A model generated the notes under the pieces. That model was not told where the DNA came from. It searched no databases and worked only from the letters and a program-made list of their open reading frames with translations. From NCBI GenBank assembly GCA_024362935.1, contig JANCRA010000061.1:1178001-1242000 (forward strand): a DNA stretch of 64,000 bases, given 5' to 3'. The translations under genes and the position numbers were made by a program. Positions 34,696 to 45,429 of this stretch are shown piece by piece. The stretch comes from Setophaga petechia. Taxonomy: Eukaryota > Chordata > Aves > Passeriformes > Parulidae. Numbering within the stretch: the stretch's first letter is position 1; every line of letters begins with the position of its first letter.

Positions 34696-34852
34696 AACAT
34701 GAGGGAACAGCTGGATGCAGAGTTTCTGATAGCTCACAGTATGTTCAAGGCAAGGCAGAAGAGGCTGGAGGAAGAACTGAAAATCTTCGGAGAGAAACTT
34801 AATCGCTTTCGGGGAGAAACTTAATCGCTTCTGTCAGTCTCTGCAAAAGCAA
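34696..34852 (+). pseudogene. Coiled-coil exon with 22-bp tandem duplication
   Basis: The exon starts NMREQLDAEF and continues RLEEELKIF, heptad-like. A 22-bp unit at about 34787-34808 is repeated directly at 34809-34830 with one mismatch. Without the extra copy the exon would be exactly 45 codons and phase 0 at both ends; with it, the frame shifts and meets a TAA at once. The donor is GTGAGT. Confidence 0.6.
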
Positions 34853-35213
34853 GTGAGTGAAAGAGGGATGCAGTCACTGCAGTCACCAAACTGGTGGCTT
34901 CTGCCCTTCTTGCCTTGCCAGTGCACAGCAGCAGGGAGTGGGGCCATGCCTCTGAGTGCCATCCTGCTCTGCTGTGTATCACAGTCACTCTGAAGGACAT
35001 TTCCTGGTGTGCTGAATCTCAACTGCTGCCCTGCACAGTGAAACTTGTCCTTTGGCCTTTTGGCCAGCAGTCATCCAAATTGATTCCTGCTGGCCTGTTC
35101 CTGCTCTCCTTGTTTCTTGAGGTGTTTTTGCAGTGCAACGTGGTGACCCAGATGGAGGATTGGAACAAGCTGTCTGTATCCCTTGTCAATCTGTTCTTTG
35201 CCTTTCCTCACAG

Positions 35214-35560
35214 TCGATGACTCCTGGCTGACAGGGACAAGCTGGAGTCTCTGACTGCTTTGTTCTGTGTGATTTGAGGTGCGAGTGTTGACATCTCACC
35301 GGGCAGCCTGCGAAGACTTCCAGCAAATGTCTGGCAATGAAGAGCTCCAAGGTTGGCATGAGGCACAGGAACAGTGCCCACCAGAAATGCTCCAGGTCCA
35401 GCACATCATGGGCTCTGAACCTGCTGCCGCAGCAGCATCACCTCAAGGACACCCTGTCAAACCTGGGAACTCCAGCTCGGGCAGTTCCTTCATCTCCCTG
35501 GAACAGCAGACTGAGGAGAAGTACCTGGAGATGCTGGGTATGTCTGGTGTGTTTCTTGTC
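35214..35560 (+). pseudogene. Further coiled-coil-like exon(s)
   Basis: It follows a CCTCACAG acceptor. One frame gives LADRDKLESL, broken by a stop near 35275; the frame from 35279 gives a Gln/Glu-rich product ending QQTEEKYLEMLG before a GTATGT donor at about 35539. It is either one damaged exon or two adjacent ones. Not identified. Confidence 0.4.
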
Positions 35561-37346
35561 TGAAGGACAGCGTGTTGTGTGTGGGTGTCAGCAGAGCTGT
35601 ACCAAATGTTCCTCCCGAGTTTGGTGTCACAGGGCCATTCAGGACTCCCCAGAGGAAGTGCTGTGGTTCGAGGCAGCGAGAGAGCGCTCTGGGCGTTCCT
35701 GCTGCCTTTGAGGGCATCTTGGACTGGCTTGGCTTTGCCTGAGCGTCCCTCTCTGCTAAAGGCTGAAGCAGGGAGATTGTTCTTGGATCAGCAGAAGGCC
35801 GTGACCTAGCAAATGATCTAGGCAAGTCCTGTGTGCTATTGGCCACACTCAACAGAATTCATAGCTTCCTAAATTCTCCTTAGACTCCTGACTTCCAACC
35901 AGAGTAAAAACACTTCATAGAAATGAACTGGCTTTAGAGTTTTGTCTTTTTGGCTAGGGACTTTTCTTTTTTTTTTTTTTTGGGGGGGGGGCTGTTTTTG
36001 TGTTCTTTATTTTTTGTGGAGGCCTTTGGTTTTTTTATTTCTGTCGGGTTTTTTATTGTGTTTTGGGTTTTTTAGGTAGACGGTTTGTGGGGGTTTTTTG
36101 GGGGAGTTGGTTTTCCTCCATCCTGAAAGAACCCTTACGCCCCACGTCTTACTGATGTCATTTTTATGACTGTTACTTTTACCACCACTACATCTGCAGT
36201 TTATTTTCATGAGAATGCTATCTTTTTGTCAATAGAGGATGTTATCTTTTTGTCAATAAGAACTACTTTGAAAGAACATCAGTTTACAGGACAAATAGAG
36301 AGCAAGAGATGCTTTCCATGTGCCCCCAAAGAAAAAAGCGATACTTTATAACAGCCTTTATTTAATCTTCTAGTTTTATGCTTATCAAGATGTGTCCAAG
36401 AGACACATCCAAGTGCCGTGATCAGATAAAAGTGTACTGCAGGCATTTCTCAGGAGAGCGCCTCCAGCTCAGCCATGGTATATTCCTCAGATCCATGGCA
36501 CTTTTCCATACCCAATTTCTACTCTTTCCCATGACTGTTACAATCCTACCCATTGGCCCAAGCCCTGCTCAGATCAGTCTTTAGGAAAACACATCAAGTC
36601 CTTTGTGATTCTGCAGCACAAGCCAATGCATCTGCTTCTTGCCCATAACAGCTGCCAGTGCTGTGCTCTCAGAGAAGACCTGCTGGGGCTGAGACCAGAG
36701 CCCAGTGGATTCTGTGTCTACCATCACCTGTTGGGACAAAAAGGGCACTGATCTGCACCTCGGTGTGGCTGATCTCAAAGCCCATCCTGTTGTGTCCTCA
36801 ATGGGGGCAACAGCTTGTACGGGGCTCAGGCTGGCTGTGGCTTCTTCCCACTGCTTGTCAGTGCTCATGCTTGGGCTTTGCCAGCCTTGTTGTGCTAGCT
36901 GCCCTGTCCCTGAGGGCTGCAGAGGCTGGAGCCCTCCTTAGCTGGGAGAGGGGCATCTTTGAGCTCAGCCTGCTCATAAACAGGTCAGGGTCCTGATGCT
37001 GAAAGCCCTGTTGGGATTGGCTCTAGCATCAGCTGCTCTGGTTTACAAATGGAAAGGTATTCTTTTGGCAAACTGTTTAAAGGTGGGTGAGATGTCCTCC
37101 CCTCCTGGAAATGCATCTCTCTGTGCTTTGTTTCCTGTCAAGAGAACTCTTCAAAGTACTGTACAAAATCAGTCTCTGTGCCGGCCATCTGCACTGCAGA
37201 GCTGCCTGTCCTGTTGCTGTTGTGGTTGTTGTTACCCAGCGGAGCACAAAGGGCTCAGAGCCCCAGACAGTGGGGCTGCCTTTTGTATCTCCTGCAAGCT
37301 GGGATCTCTGCTTTCAAGTCAGCATCTTGCATTTTGTTTCCCTCAG
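35561..37346. other. Between coiled-coil and kinase exons
   Basis: It contains a T/G-rich tract (about 35950-36110) and a direct repeat of 'atctttttgtcaataga' near 36220-36260. No exon was confirmed, although 36580-37060 has several open plus frames. Confidence 0.4.
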
Positions 37347-37413
37347 AGAGAATGGTGAACTCCACTGAAAATCCTGTGATGAAATACACGGATCTTGTAT
37401 ATCTTGGCAGCGG
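37347..37413 (+). pseudogene. PAK-like exon 1: start of kinase domain
   Basis: It translates to MVNSTENPVMKYTDLVYLGSG between CCCTCAG and GTAAGT, ending inside the glycine loop. Confidence 0.82.
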
Positions 37414-38104
37414 GTAAGTCCAACAGCAGATACCTCCACATAACTATGGGCCAGGTGTTTTTCTGCTGGAATGTCTATCCAGTGTGATGTCAGGCCAGCT
37501 GCAAAGATGTTCACACACTGAGGAGAGATTGTCCTATCTCTCCATGCTGCTGAGAATTCGGAGTGGGCTCAGAAGGCATTGTCAGAGATACTCCTTGCTG
37601 CCGAGGTCTTGCCTGCATCAAGGAACAGGACCTGGAAGGTCTCCTTGTCTCTCAAGTGTGGGACAGCTCTGTGTTAATTTCTTCAGCATTTTTTGTATGT
37701 CTCAAAATCATACTGGCACACTAATGAAAAAAGAAGAAAGTTGCTTGCCTGGAAGAGCAACCTACCCCCTATCAATACTGTGAGATAACGTTTTCCAGGA
37801 ACAATTCTTTCCCCTAGTTTGCAGAAGGAAACACTCTGTGGTCAGGACAGGAACCACACCTTTCACTTTAGGAAGTGAAACCCAAGAGGAAAGACTAAAC
37901 TCCCTTTAGAAGTTGAACCCCAGCACTTCAGGATAAGACCCAGTGCCCACGCACTTGAGAGGAAAATGCATCATCTGCCTTCTGGCAGAGCCCTCCTGCA
38001 TCTTGCAGGTTTTAGGCATTTACAGCACAGATCTCCTGTGTGGGCTGGCTTTCACTGCAAGATCTAAATGCCTTCTCCTTTCTCTGCTTCTCCTTTGCTT
38101 CTAG

Positions 38105-38153
38105 GAGTTTTGGAGATGTTCGTAAAGCACTCAACACTGCCACAGGAGGAGAG
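38105..38153 (+). pseudogene. PAK-like exon 2: glycine loop
   Basis: It gives SFGDVRKALNTATGGE in frame with exon 1; donor GTAAAT. Confidence 0.85.
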
Positions 38154-38908
38154 GTAAATGTCAACAGGCCCTGCAAACTCTGCTGCTCCTGAGGGGCCTT
38201 TCCCCTTGTGTGAGCTGTGGCTGGAGCTTTGGGCAGAGCTGTGCTGAAAAGGCACAAGAAGCACAGACTGGTGCCAGCCTGCAAAATACATTTGGGACTT
38301 TGTCCTCCTCAGCTGCTGGAAGGAAGGCACGGAGGGCAGCGGTTCCTGTCAGACAAGGACACGCTCACTCGCTCTCCATTGCTAAAACAAAGGCGGTGCC
38401 TTCGAGCACCTCACTGCTCTCTGGGGCTACAGCTTCAGAGTCCTGAATTCTCATTTCTGGCTGCCAGCAAATCCATCTGAAAGTTACTGGTAGCTGCAGT
38501 GCTGCACTTGGGAACTGCACGTAGTGAGAGATCTGCAAGGTGTCCCTAAAAGCCCTAAGCCCTGCCCCATAGCCTAAGATGTATCCACAGAGTATTAAGG
38601 CATGGACTACTTCTTCTGATTCCCAAACAAAGCAGCAGAGATTGTGGTCAGAGCTTTGTGGGTGATAGCTGAGACACCGCTGTTACCAAGTGGACAAAAC
38701 AAAATGTCAGTGGCCCCACGTGTCCTGTAACTGGCCCCCAAGGAGCAGAGAAATGGGCTGTTGGAATGTCAGTTCCTAATTACTGCAGTGCCTAATCACA
38801 AGGCAGTTTGGAACAGCTCAGCTGTGGCATTGCAAAATCACTCGTTCCATTGCATTGTGGTCTCGTGCCACCAACTTCTCAAGTCACTGATTTTCTATGT
38901 CTTTTTAG

Positions 38909-39008
38909 GTGGCCATAAAGAAAATAAATCTTCAAGGACTAAGGAGCTAACCGTTAATGAAATCATGAAGAGGTACAGGAGTCTCAGTGTTATGAATTAT
39001 TTAGACAG
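38909..39008 (+). pseudogene. PAK-like exon 3: ATP lysine, frameshifted
   Basis: It starts VAIKKINLQG with the ATP-binding lysine. A 1-nt loss near 38940 puts TAA at 38948-38950, and the rest (KELTVNEIM ... NYLD) continues in another frame. Confidence 0.9.
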
Positions 39009-39673
39009 GTGAGAGATCATGGTCTTATCCCATGGATGTGTGTTTACATACAGAAATCGGGAGAGGTTAAAAACCCACTTTGGTCAGTGGCAGGAAGTAG
39101 AGCTGTTAATTTTTATTTATTCATATTTCTTTACTCATCTGCAATGGATGAGAAGAGAGTGCATCTTGTCTGCATGAATCTTCCCTGGCACACATAATTT
39201 GAAAATTATTCCAAAATTATTCAAAACCTGGATCAGCGGTATCTTTCTAAGTCAATAGCCTCGAAGTTCATTGCCTCCACATTTTTTCAGGATTGATTTT
39301 TTTCAAGTTTCTGAAGTGCTGATGAACCATCCTAAAGTGGATTTCCCTGGCATTGTTGCCCTTCTTTGCCATTGCTGTGCATGCCAGGAAGACTAGGTGC
39401 TTATTTCCAGAAACACCATGCCTGACAGGTTTTTGATCTGGGCTGTTTCTAAACTGCACTTTTTGCTTGCTGACCGTCTAAGACATCTCCATTTTCACAG
39501 CTGTGCCCTTCTCTTTGAGACTGCACAGATTGCAAACAATGCACAGCCAGGAGGGAATCTCTATTCCTTTGATTCTGCCCTTGTCAAAAATGCACTGGAA
39601 ATAAGAAACCTGGAAGCAAAAATTCAACCTAGTCATGCATGTTCAACTCCACGCCCTTGTTTCCTTCTTTCAG

Positions 39674-39791
39674 CCACTTTCTGGGCGAGGAATTCTTGCT
39701 GGTTATGGAGTACATGGATGGAGGCGCCCTGAGCGATGTCACCAGCAAGACCTGCCTGTCTGAAGATCAGACAGCAGCCATCAGTCGGGAG
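39674..39791 (+). pseudogene. PAK-like exon 4: hinge region
   Basis: It gives LVMEYMDGGALSDV and DQTAAISRE, intact, between TTTCAG and GTCAGC. Confidence 0.9.
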
Positions 39792-40477
39792 GTCAGCAAG
39801 CCCATCTGTATTTCCAAGGGCTTGGGCTTGTCTGCCACACAGGGGCTCAGATCAGGAGAAGTTTCATGTGCCAAGCTTTGTTTCCGTGTTGCTGATAAGC
39901 TATGGGCAAGTAAAAGCATCTCAAGTGAAAGGCCTGCCAGTGCCCCTGCACTCCCTGTACTCAGTGCCAGCACTCTTATCCCCTGCTGTTGTATTCTCGC
40001 TCTGCCGCATGTATTTGCTGTTCTCCACCTTGCCTCTCTAAATGTTTGCCTGGAGTCTGTCTTCACTGCATTCCTTGCCTGTGAAAGCAAAGGTGCTGGT
40101 GGCAGGATTTGAAACAAACAGCAAAGAAAAAAGAGAGAGACTCGTTTCTCTCAGTCCTCAGCTGAAAAGGATAGGAGTGTAGCCAAAATGCTCTCTGCTT
40201 CTGAGCACATCCACTGCAGCAGGAGTCATCCTGGCTGCTTTGCAGGGCACAGTCTACAAGAGCAGGTGCGGCTGCTCTTTCAAAAGCTGACGTTGCCTTT
40301 CCTCAGAAAGGTCCTGCTCTGCAAGTGTTGGAGCAGCAAGCTCTTCCTCTCAGTGGCCCTGTCTTCTGCCATTACTCCCTATTCCCCTGGACAGGGAATC
40401 TTTTAGATTCTTTCTTTCCTTTCTTGTGGGATGAAATCACATCACTCATTTTTGCTCTCCTCTGTTTTCTCTCTCAG

Positions 40478-40577
40478 TGCTTGCAAGGGCTTTATTTTCT
40501 TCACTCAAACCACGTGATCCATCGAGATGTGAAGAGTGACAACATCCTTCTCAGAACCGACAGCTCTGTCAAGCTGG
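40478..40577 (+). pseudogene. PAK-like exon 5: catalytic loop
   Basis: It gives [20 protein letters not shown] and then DNILL, with the catalytic HRD and the metal-binding Asn. Intact. Confidence 0.93.
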
Positions 40578-40958
40578 GTCAGTATATTCTTGGTCAGGTG
40601 CAGCATTCCAGGGATGTGGGTGTGGGGCTGCTTTGAGTGACAGCCAGCTCCCCAAAAATGGTGCTGGTGGCAGCGCAGGGACACCCACTGTGATCCGTGG
40701 GCACAGTTGCAACGTGCACAGAGGAATGACAAGGAACAAGCAGTCAAGAGTGGCCTTGCTCTGTGTGTGTCCCTTCCAGAGGGAGGCAGCTACAAGTCTA
40801 AAGCTTCCAAAGAACAAAAGCCACTGCTGGAGACAGTGTAAAAACTGGGGGATTTTAAAAGTCGCCAATGCCAGGAGATTCAACAGCACATTTGCAAACT
40901 TCTCCTGGGGAATTCTTTTGCTTGCTTTCCTAATTGCACAGAATTCAAGTAAAACCAG

Positions 40959-41150
40959 CTGATTTTGGCCTCTCTACTCAGCTCACCCCTGAGCAGAGCA
41001 GACGGTGCACACTAGCCGGGATTCCTTGGTGGATGGCGCCTCAAGTGGTGACAGGTCAACCATATGGCCCCAAAGTGGACATATGGTCTTTTGGAATCGT
41101 GGGGATTGAAATGATAGAACAAGAACCTCCGTACTGGAACCAGAGTCCTG
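40959..41150 (+). pseudogene. PAK-like exon 6: DFG to helix F
   Basis: It gives [24 protein letters not shown] and [15 protein letters not shown]. The APE glutamate is Gln. The likely donor GTATGG leaves phase 1, which does not fit exon 7. Confidence 0.92.
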
Positions 41151-42107
41151 GTATGGTTGGGAGCAAATACGCACAGATCCCATTGTCCTTCTCATCTGTC
41201 ACATGTCCTGTGTTGGACCCTGGACAAAATCCCATTGCCATCTGGGGGAACTACTTCAGCCAAAGTCCCTTCCTAAAAATGTCCTTGCAACACATCAGCA
41301 TCTGGTGTAGTTTTGGTTGCATCAGTGAAGGAACTCAAGCCTTACCACATGCAAACAAACTCCATTTTCAGGCAACACTTTCCTTTGGGTTATAAGTGGT
41401 TCCAGTTCTTTTGTCTGTGCAGATGGCCCCAGTAACAGGAAACAAGTATCTCAGAACTGCTGTTATCTTTCCAGAAATGAAGGAAGGAAACCCAAACTCA
41501 ACGAAGTTTTTAAACTGTGGTCTTTAGAGAGGAACCTAACCCACCGTGCAGTTTCTTCTCACTGGGAAACATGCCTGAAACCTGGGCATGAGGGTGTAAA
41601 GGCCACTGAGTCTCTTCTGCTTCTTCTGCAGTGCTGCTGAAACACTCAGTGACCATGTTTCTCTCCTAGCCCAAGGCACATTCTCCGTGTCACCAAGCCA
41701 GAGCCTGGTGATGTGGAGAGCCTGCCAAAACCTCCTGCTTGTTTCTTGCCACTTTCAGAGATGGGCCACCATTAATGCATTGACTTGAGTAGCCAAATGA
41801 GCAAAGGGTGACCATAGGGGATGGCACCTATCCTTCTTCTGACCATGACAATTTTTCTTTTGCTGCATAATGGGAAGCTGAAATTTTTTAGACTTCTTAG
41901 AGACAGAACTGCAGGTGACTCCTGTGTGCCCAAGCAGGCATTTTCACCCCAATACATTTGTGCAGGCATCTTAATGTGCCTGTGTTGCAGGTGAGATTGT
42001 AAAGGTTTGTTTCCTCACTGCAGAACACAGGTTAAACAAAGGGATATGGGAGAGCACTTAGAGATGTGAAAGCAGCAGGTGGAGCCTGGTGTCTCCTTTT
42101 TCTCCAG
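41151..42107. other. PAK-like intron 6
   Basis: No repeat or exon recognised. Confidence 0.5.
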
Positions 42108-42245
42108 GCTACACATCTGATAGCCACAGTAGGGACCCCACAGCTGCGGCAACCTCACCGATTCTCGCCTTGCCTGCGTCACTTCCTGAGCTGCTGCCTG
42201 CAGAGAGATGAGGAGCAGCGCTGGTCTGCCAAGGAGCTCCTGCAG
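42108..42245 (+). pseudogene. PAK-like exon 7: C-lobe
   Basis: It gives ATHLIATVGTP and RDEEQRWSAKELLQ. 46 codons, phase 0 at both ends, between TCTCCAG and GTAAAA. Confidence 0.9.
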
Positions 42246-42369
42246 GTAAAATGGGAAGGGGCTGCAGGTGAAACAGGCTCTGAGGGATGAGCTCCTCAAG
42301 TCCAAGGCATCAGCTGAACCCCCTTCCTCCTCAACTCAACTCTTGCTGCTCTTCAAAGGAGAACAGTGA

Positions 42370-42800
42370 GGAATCCTAGACTGGGCTGGGCTGGCAGGGT
42401 CCTGTAAACGTCCTCTGGTCCAAGTGTCCTGCAATGAGCAGGGACATCTTTAAAGAGATCAGGTTGCTCAGAGCACTTTGCCATCTCACCTGGAATGGCT
42501 GCAGGGATGGGGCACCTACAAGCTCTTGGGACAACCTGTGCCAGAGTGGCACCATGCTCCAAGTAAGCAAGTTCTTCCTTAGACCTACTCTGATTAGATC
42601 TCCTTTGTGTTTAAAAATATTCACCCACATCCTATTGGAACTGGCTCTGTTAAAAAAGCTGTCCCTCGCTTTCTTCAAAGCCACTCTGAAGTCTTGGAAA
42701 GTGGCAATTAAGTCTCCCTGGGGCCTGTTCTTCACTAAATTGAGTCATTCCACCTATCTCTGCGTTTCCTCAGAGAATTTGCTGCGGGCAGGAGGGGCTG
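42370..42800 (-). mobile_element. CR1 3' fragment in PAK-like intron 7
   Basis: On the plus strand it reads as reversed CR1 ('acctgtgccagagtggcacc', 'gttcttccttagacctactc', 'gtctccctggggcctgttct'). Confidence 0.85.
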
Positions 42801-43247
42801 TGGGAGGCTCACTGTGAGCCTCTGAGTGGTCCTGGTTTGGGCCCCCAGCCCACCCTTAGAGCTTTCTGCCACGCAAACAGGGACAGCTGGGAGGACTTGT
42901 CCCAGCCCCATCTGCTACCTGGCATGCTCAAGCAGACGAGAACTGTGCCAGGGTTACTGCCAGGTTGTGTGGCAGAGAGGGAACTGCAGGACCCAGTGCC
43001 ACTGGGCTGGCCCTGCTGGGAAGGAAGGTGTCACTTAGCACACGAGGGGCAGGACATGGAAAGGTAGAAACTGCTCTGTCTCCCTGTGGAAATCAGCACA
43101 GTGCCTGTCTTACAAAGGCAGGGACCAATGTAAGTCATTGGAGTTTCCTGAAAGGAAGAAATCCCAGGGACAAAAAGCACCATTTCTAGAGCACAGGCAG
43201 GACAAAAATCCCAGCAAGATGAAGGCATCACAATGAACAGATGAGTG
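42801..43247. other. Rest of PAK-like intron 7, left part
   Basis: Nothing recognised. Confidence 0.45.
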
Positions 43248-43312
43248 GCATTCATCACATTTGTGATGAATGCCTGTGGCATCACAGGCATTCATCAAAT
43301 TTGCCTGTGATG
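43248..43312. repeat. Two adjoining palindromes
   Basis: GCATTCATCACA at 43248-43259 is followed after two bases by its exact reverse complement at 43262-43273. A second stem pairs CATCACAGGCA (43280-43290) with TGCCTGTGATG (43302-43312). Confidence 0.9.
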
Positions 43313-43471
43313 GCAAGGTCCTGCACATGGCAAGTGGGGAGCAGATGTTCTACTTTCTGGGTCTTTGTAGGAACTAGAGGAATCCCAATCAAGGCTGTGA
43401 AGCACTGAGTTTGAAAGTCATGGTTCACTCTTCTTTGTTGTTTTGTTTTTTTTTTTTTTTCCTGTGGACAG

Positions 43472-43546
43472 CATCCCTTTTTAAGATCTGCCAGGCCAAT
43501 ATCCATCCTGGCACTACTCATCAACTCAGTCAAGAAGAGGAAGTAG
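43472..43546 (+). pseudogene. PAK-like exon 8: C-terminus
   Basis: It gives HPFLRSARPISILALLINS, then Val-Lys-Lys-Arg-Lys and TAG, matching the PAK C-terminal HQFL.. segment. It follows a long T/C tract ending GGACAG. Confidence 0.88.
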
Positions 43547-43564
43547 GAGATGAGAGTAGCATCG

Positions 43565-43937
43565 TGTCAAGATGTTATCTCCATAGCCAATTTTGAGTAG
43601 GACTGTAGAGTAGGATTGCAGAGTAGTATTGTTGAAGAATTTTGTAGAGTAAGATTCTAGAATAGGATTGTTGAAGAGTTTTGTAGGATAGAATAATAGA
43701 TTAGGATGGTAATTAAAAAAAGTTTCTGAAACACCAACTCAATTTGGAAGATTCTCCTCCTTCTGACCCCTTATCATTTCATTCTTTTCCCTTTGCTTGC
43801 AAGCCTTCTGATCAAATCCTTTCTTCTACTCTTTTAGTATACTTTTAATATAATAGATATCATAAAATAATAAATCAGCCTTCAAAAACATGGAGTCAGG
43901 TTCTCTTCTCTTCCCTGGTCCTGTGAACACCACCACA
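43565..43937 (+). repeat. Probable solo LTR, plus orientation
   Basis: It begins TGTCAAGATG and ends AACACCACCACA. It has AATAAA near 43869-43874 followed by a segment ('cagccttcaaaaacatggag') typical of songbird LTR 3' ends. Its first 150 bases are a degenerate tandem array of 'gagtaggattg'. No clear target duplication. Confidence 0.6.
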
Positions 43938-44169
43938 GCCCACTGGTGGCTTTTTACCTAGCTGTGGTATTTCCAGTTAAGGCAGAAAGGGCAACGGCAT
44001 TTGCAAGAAAACCAAAGGAGTGGGGCAGCAGAGACATCCTGTGCAGATGCAGGCACTGAGCTGTGACTAAAGAGCACTGGGGTTCCTGCCACTTGGATTT
44101 GTATCCCCTGAGTGCAATGTCTTTGGCTGGAGGAGAACCTTGCTCTAGTGAGAAAGCAGAAAGATCAGA

Positions 44170-44880
44170 GAGTGCGGGTTTTTAGGGCCCGGCTAAATGC
44201 CGGGGCCCCAAAACAGAGCGAGCAACAGCGAGCTTCCTCCTTGGCACCGAAGCCGCGGTGGGATCCGACCGGCTCACCCCCTGTTGCTCCCGCGGGTGGA
44301 TCGAGCTAACACAGTCGGTAGAGACAGGACTCACTCCGTTCCGGCGCAGTTCCAACAAGGCTTTATTTTCATGGAGTCCAGGGTGCCGACGGGGTGGGGA
44401 GCGGGATACAGCGCTGCTGAAAGGGGCCGGAGCCGGGTGCCGAGCCCCGAGCCCGGGCGGAACCTCGGTTTAAGAAGGGGAACGGGGGGGGGGGCGGGCA
44501 CAGCGGTGCTCTCTGACCATTAGGACAGGGGTACAGGGGCGGTGTTTTATGAGGTGGTCCAATAAAAAGTTTAAAGCAAACAACTTTCTAGCAAGGACAT
44601 TATAGTTTACATTTTTCCAAAAGCCCCACCCCAGGGTACATCAGCTTCACCCTCCTTGGCCCCTTCCTTCTCAAGACAGGGTGCTCGGGAAGGTCTCCTG
44701 TGCTGCAGCGCTGTCAGCGCCTGTGAGGTGAGAGCCGGCCCGGCCTTGGCCGGGCTGGAGCCGCAGCAGAGCCCCGGCAGAGGGCTCGCAGTAAGGAGGT
44801 CCTTGATCTATCATTTCAATTCCCACAATTCCAAAAGCTTCCGGACCTGCTGGGAGAGAGGGAATCGGGGATGTGCCTGA
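44170..44880 (-). repeat. Probable LTR, minus orientation
   Basis: The minus strand has a CCAAT-type box near 44560, a TTTAAG/TTAAAC-type box near 44470 and AATAAA near 44360, inside a GC-rich block. The ends are not fixed. Confidence 0.5.
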
Positions 44881-44941
44881 GGGTTTTGCTTGAGTAGTGA
44901 ACTGATTCGGAAGAGAGCAGAATAAAATTCAGTAGGCAATT

Positions 44942-45423
44942 TGTGTTTTCTTCATTACTTTCTGAAAGAAAGTCATAATGTCTTGCACATAGGTAGAGAA
45001 ATTAGGAAAGAAAGGCCTTATAAAATCAGGCCTTGCTATGGTCAATTCCCAGCTGGCCTGTTACATCTTCTACGTGCAGCCAGCTAACTTCCCATGGGAA
45101 AAGTCCAAAGAATGAGTGCAGTTAGCACAACAAGCTATTGTGCTAAGAAAACTGTTTGCATCTGTAATAAACAAGAAATCTGTCCCATGAGTGTCCTCAA
45201 AAGAAAAATGTAATCACCTGAGAAAGAGTGAGTCTTAAAAAGAGAGTCTTAGCATGTACACACCAAAATACATTCTAAGCAATAAATTGTGTGGCAGGGA
45301 AACTGCCAGCCAGTTGGGAGTTGAACACGAGGTCTGTGAAAACTGTATAAAAATGAGTTATGTGAATAAAGAATTGGCTTTCCCTGCATGAAGAAACTGA
45401 GTCCTGGCTGCTTTATTGACACA
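44942..45423 (+). repeat. Solo LTR, plus orientation, 482 bp
   Basis: It starts TGTGTTTTC and ends GACACA. TATAAAA lies near 45345 and AATAAA near 45366. The 6 bases before it (GCAATT) and after it (GCAATG, 45424-45429) match at five of six positions, a decayed target duplication. Confidence 0.75.
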
Positions 45424-45429
45424 GCAATG

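Larger units (their letters stand above)
37347..43546 (+). pseudogene. PAK3-like serine/threonine kinase domain, eight exons
   Basis: Eight exons (37347-37413, 38105-38153, 38909-39008, 39674-39791, 40478-40577, 40959-41150, 42108-42245, 43472-43546) together encode a complete group-I PAK catalytic domain, from the glycine loop to a C-terminus and stop. PAKs are STE20-family kinases activated by Cdc42/Rac. No CRIB/autoinhibitory region was found upstream. Visible motifs are GSGSFGDV, the lysine of [15 protein letters not shown] and DIWSFGI. The APE motif reads APQ. A 1-nt loss in exon 3 gives TAA at 38948-38950, and exons 6 and 7 do not match in phase. All other junctions keep frame. PAK3-like kinases are known to be multiplied in songbirds; this looks like a recently decayed or mis-assembled member. 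Splicing around the lesions cannot be excluded. Confidence 0.88.
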
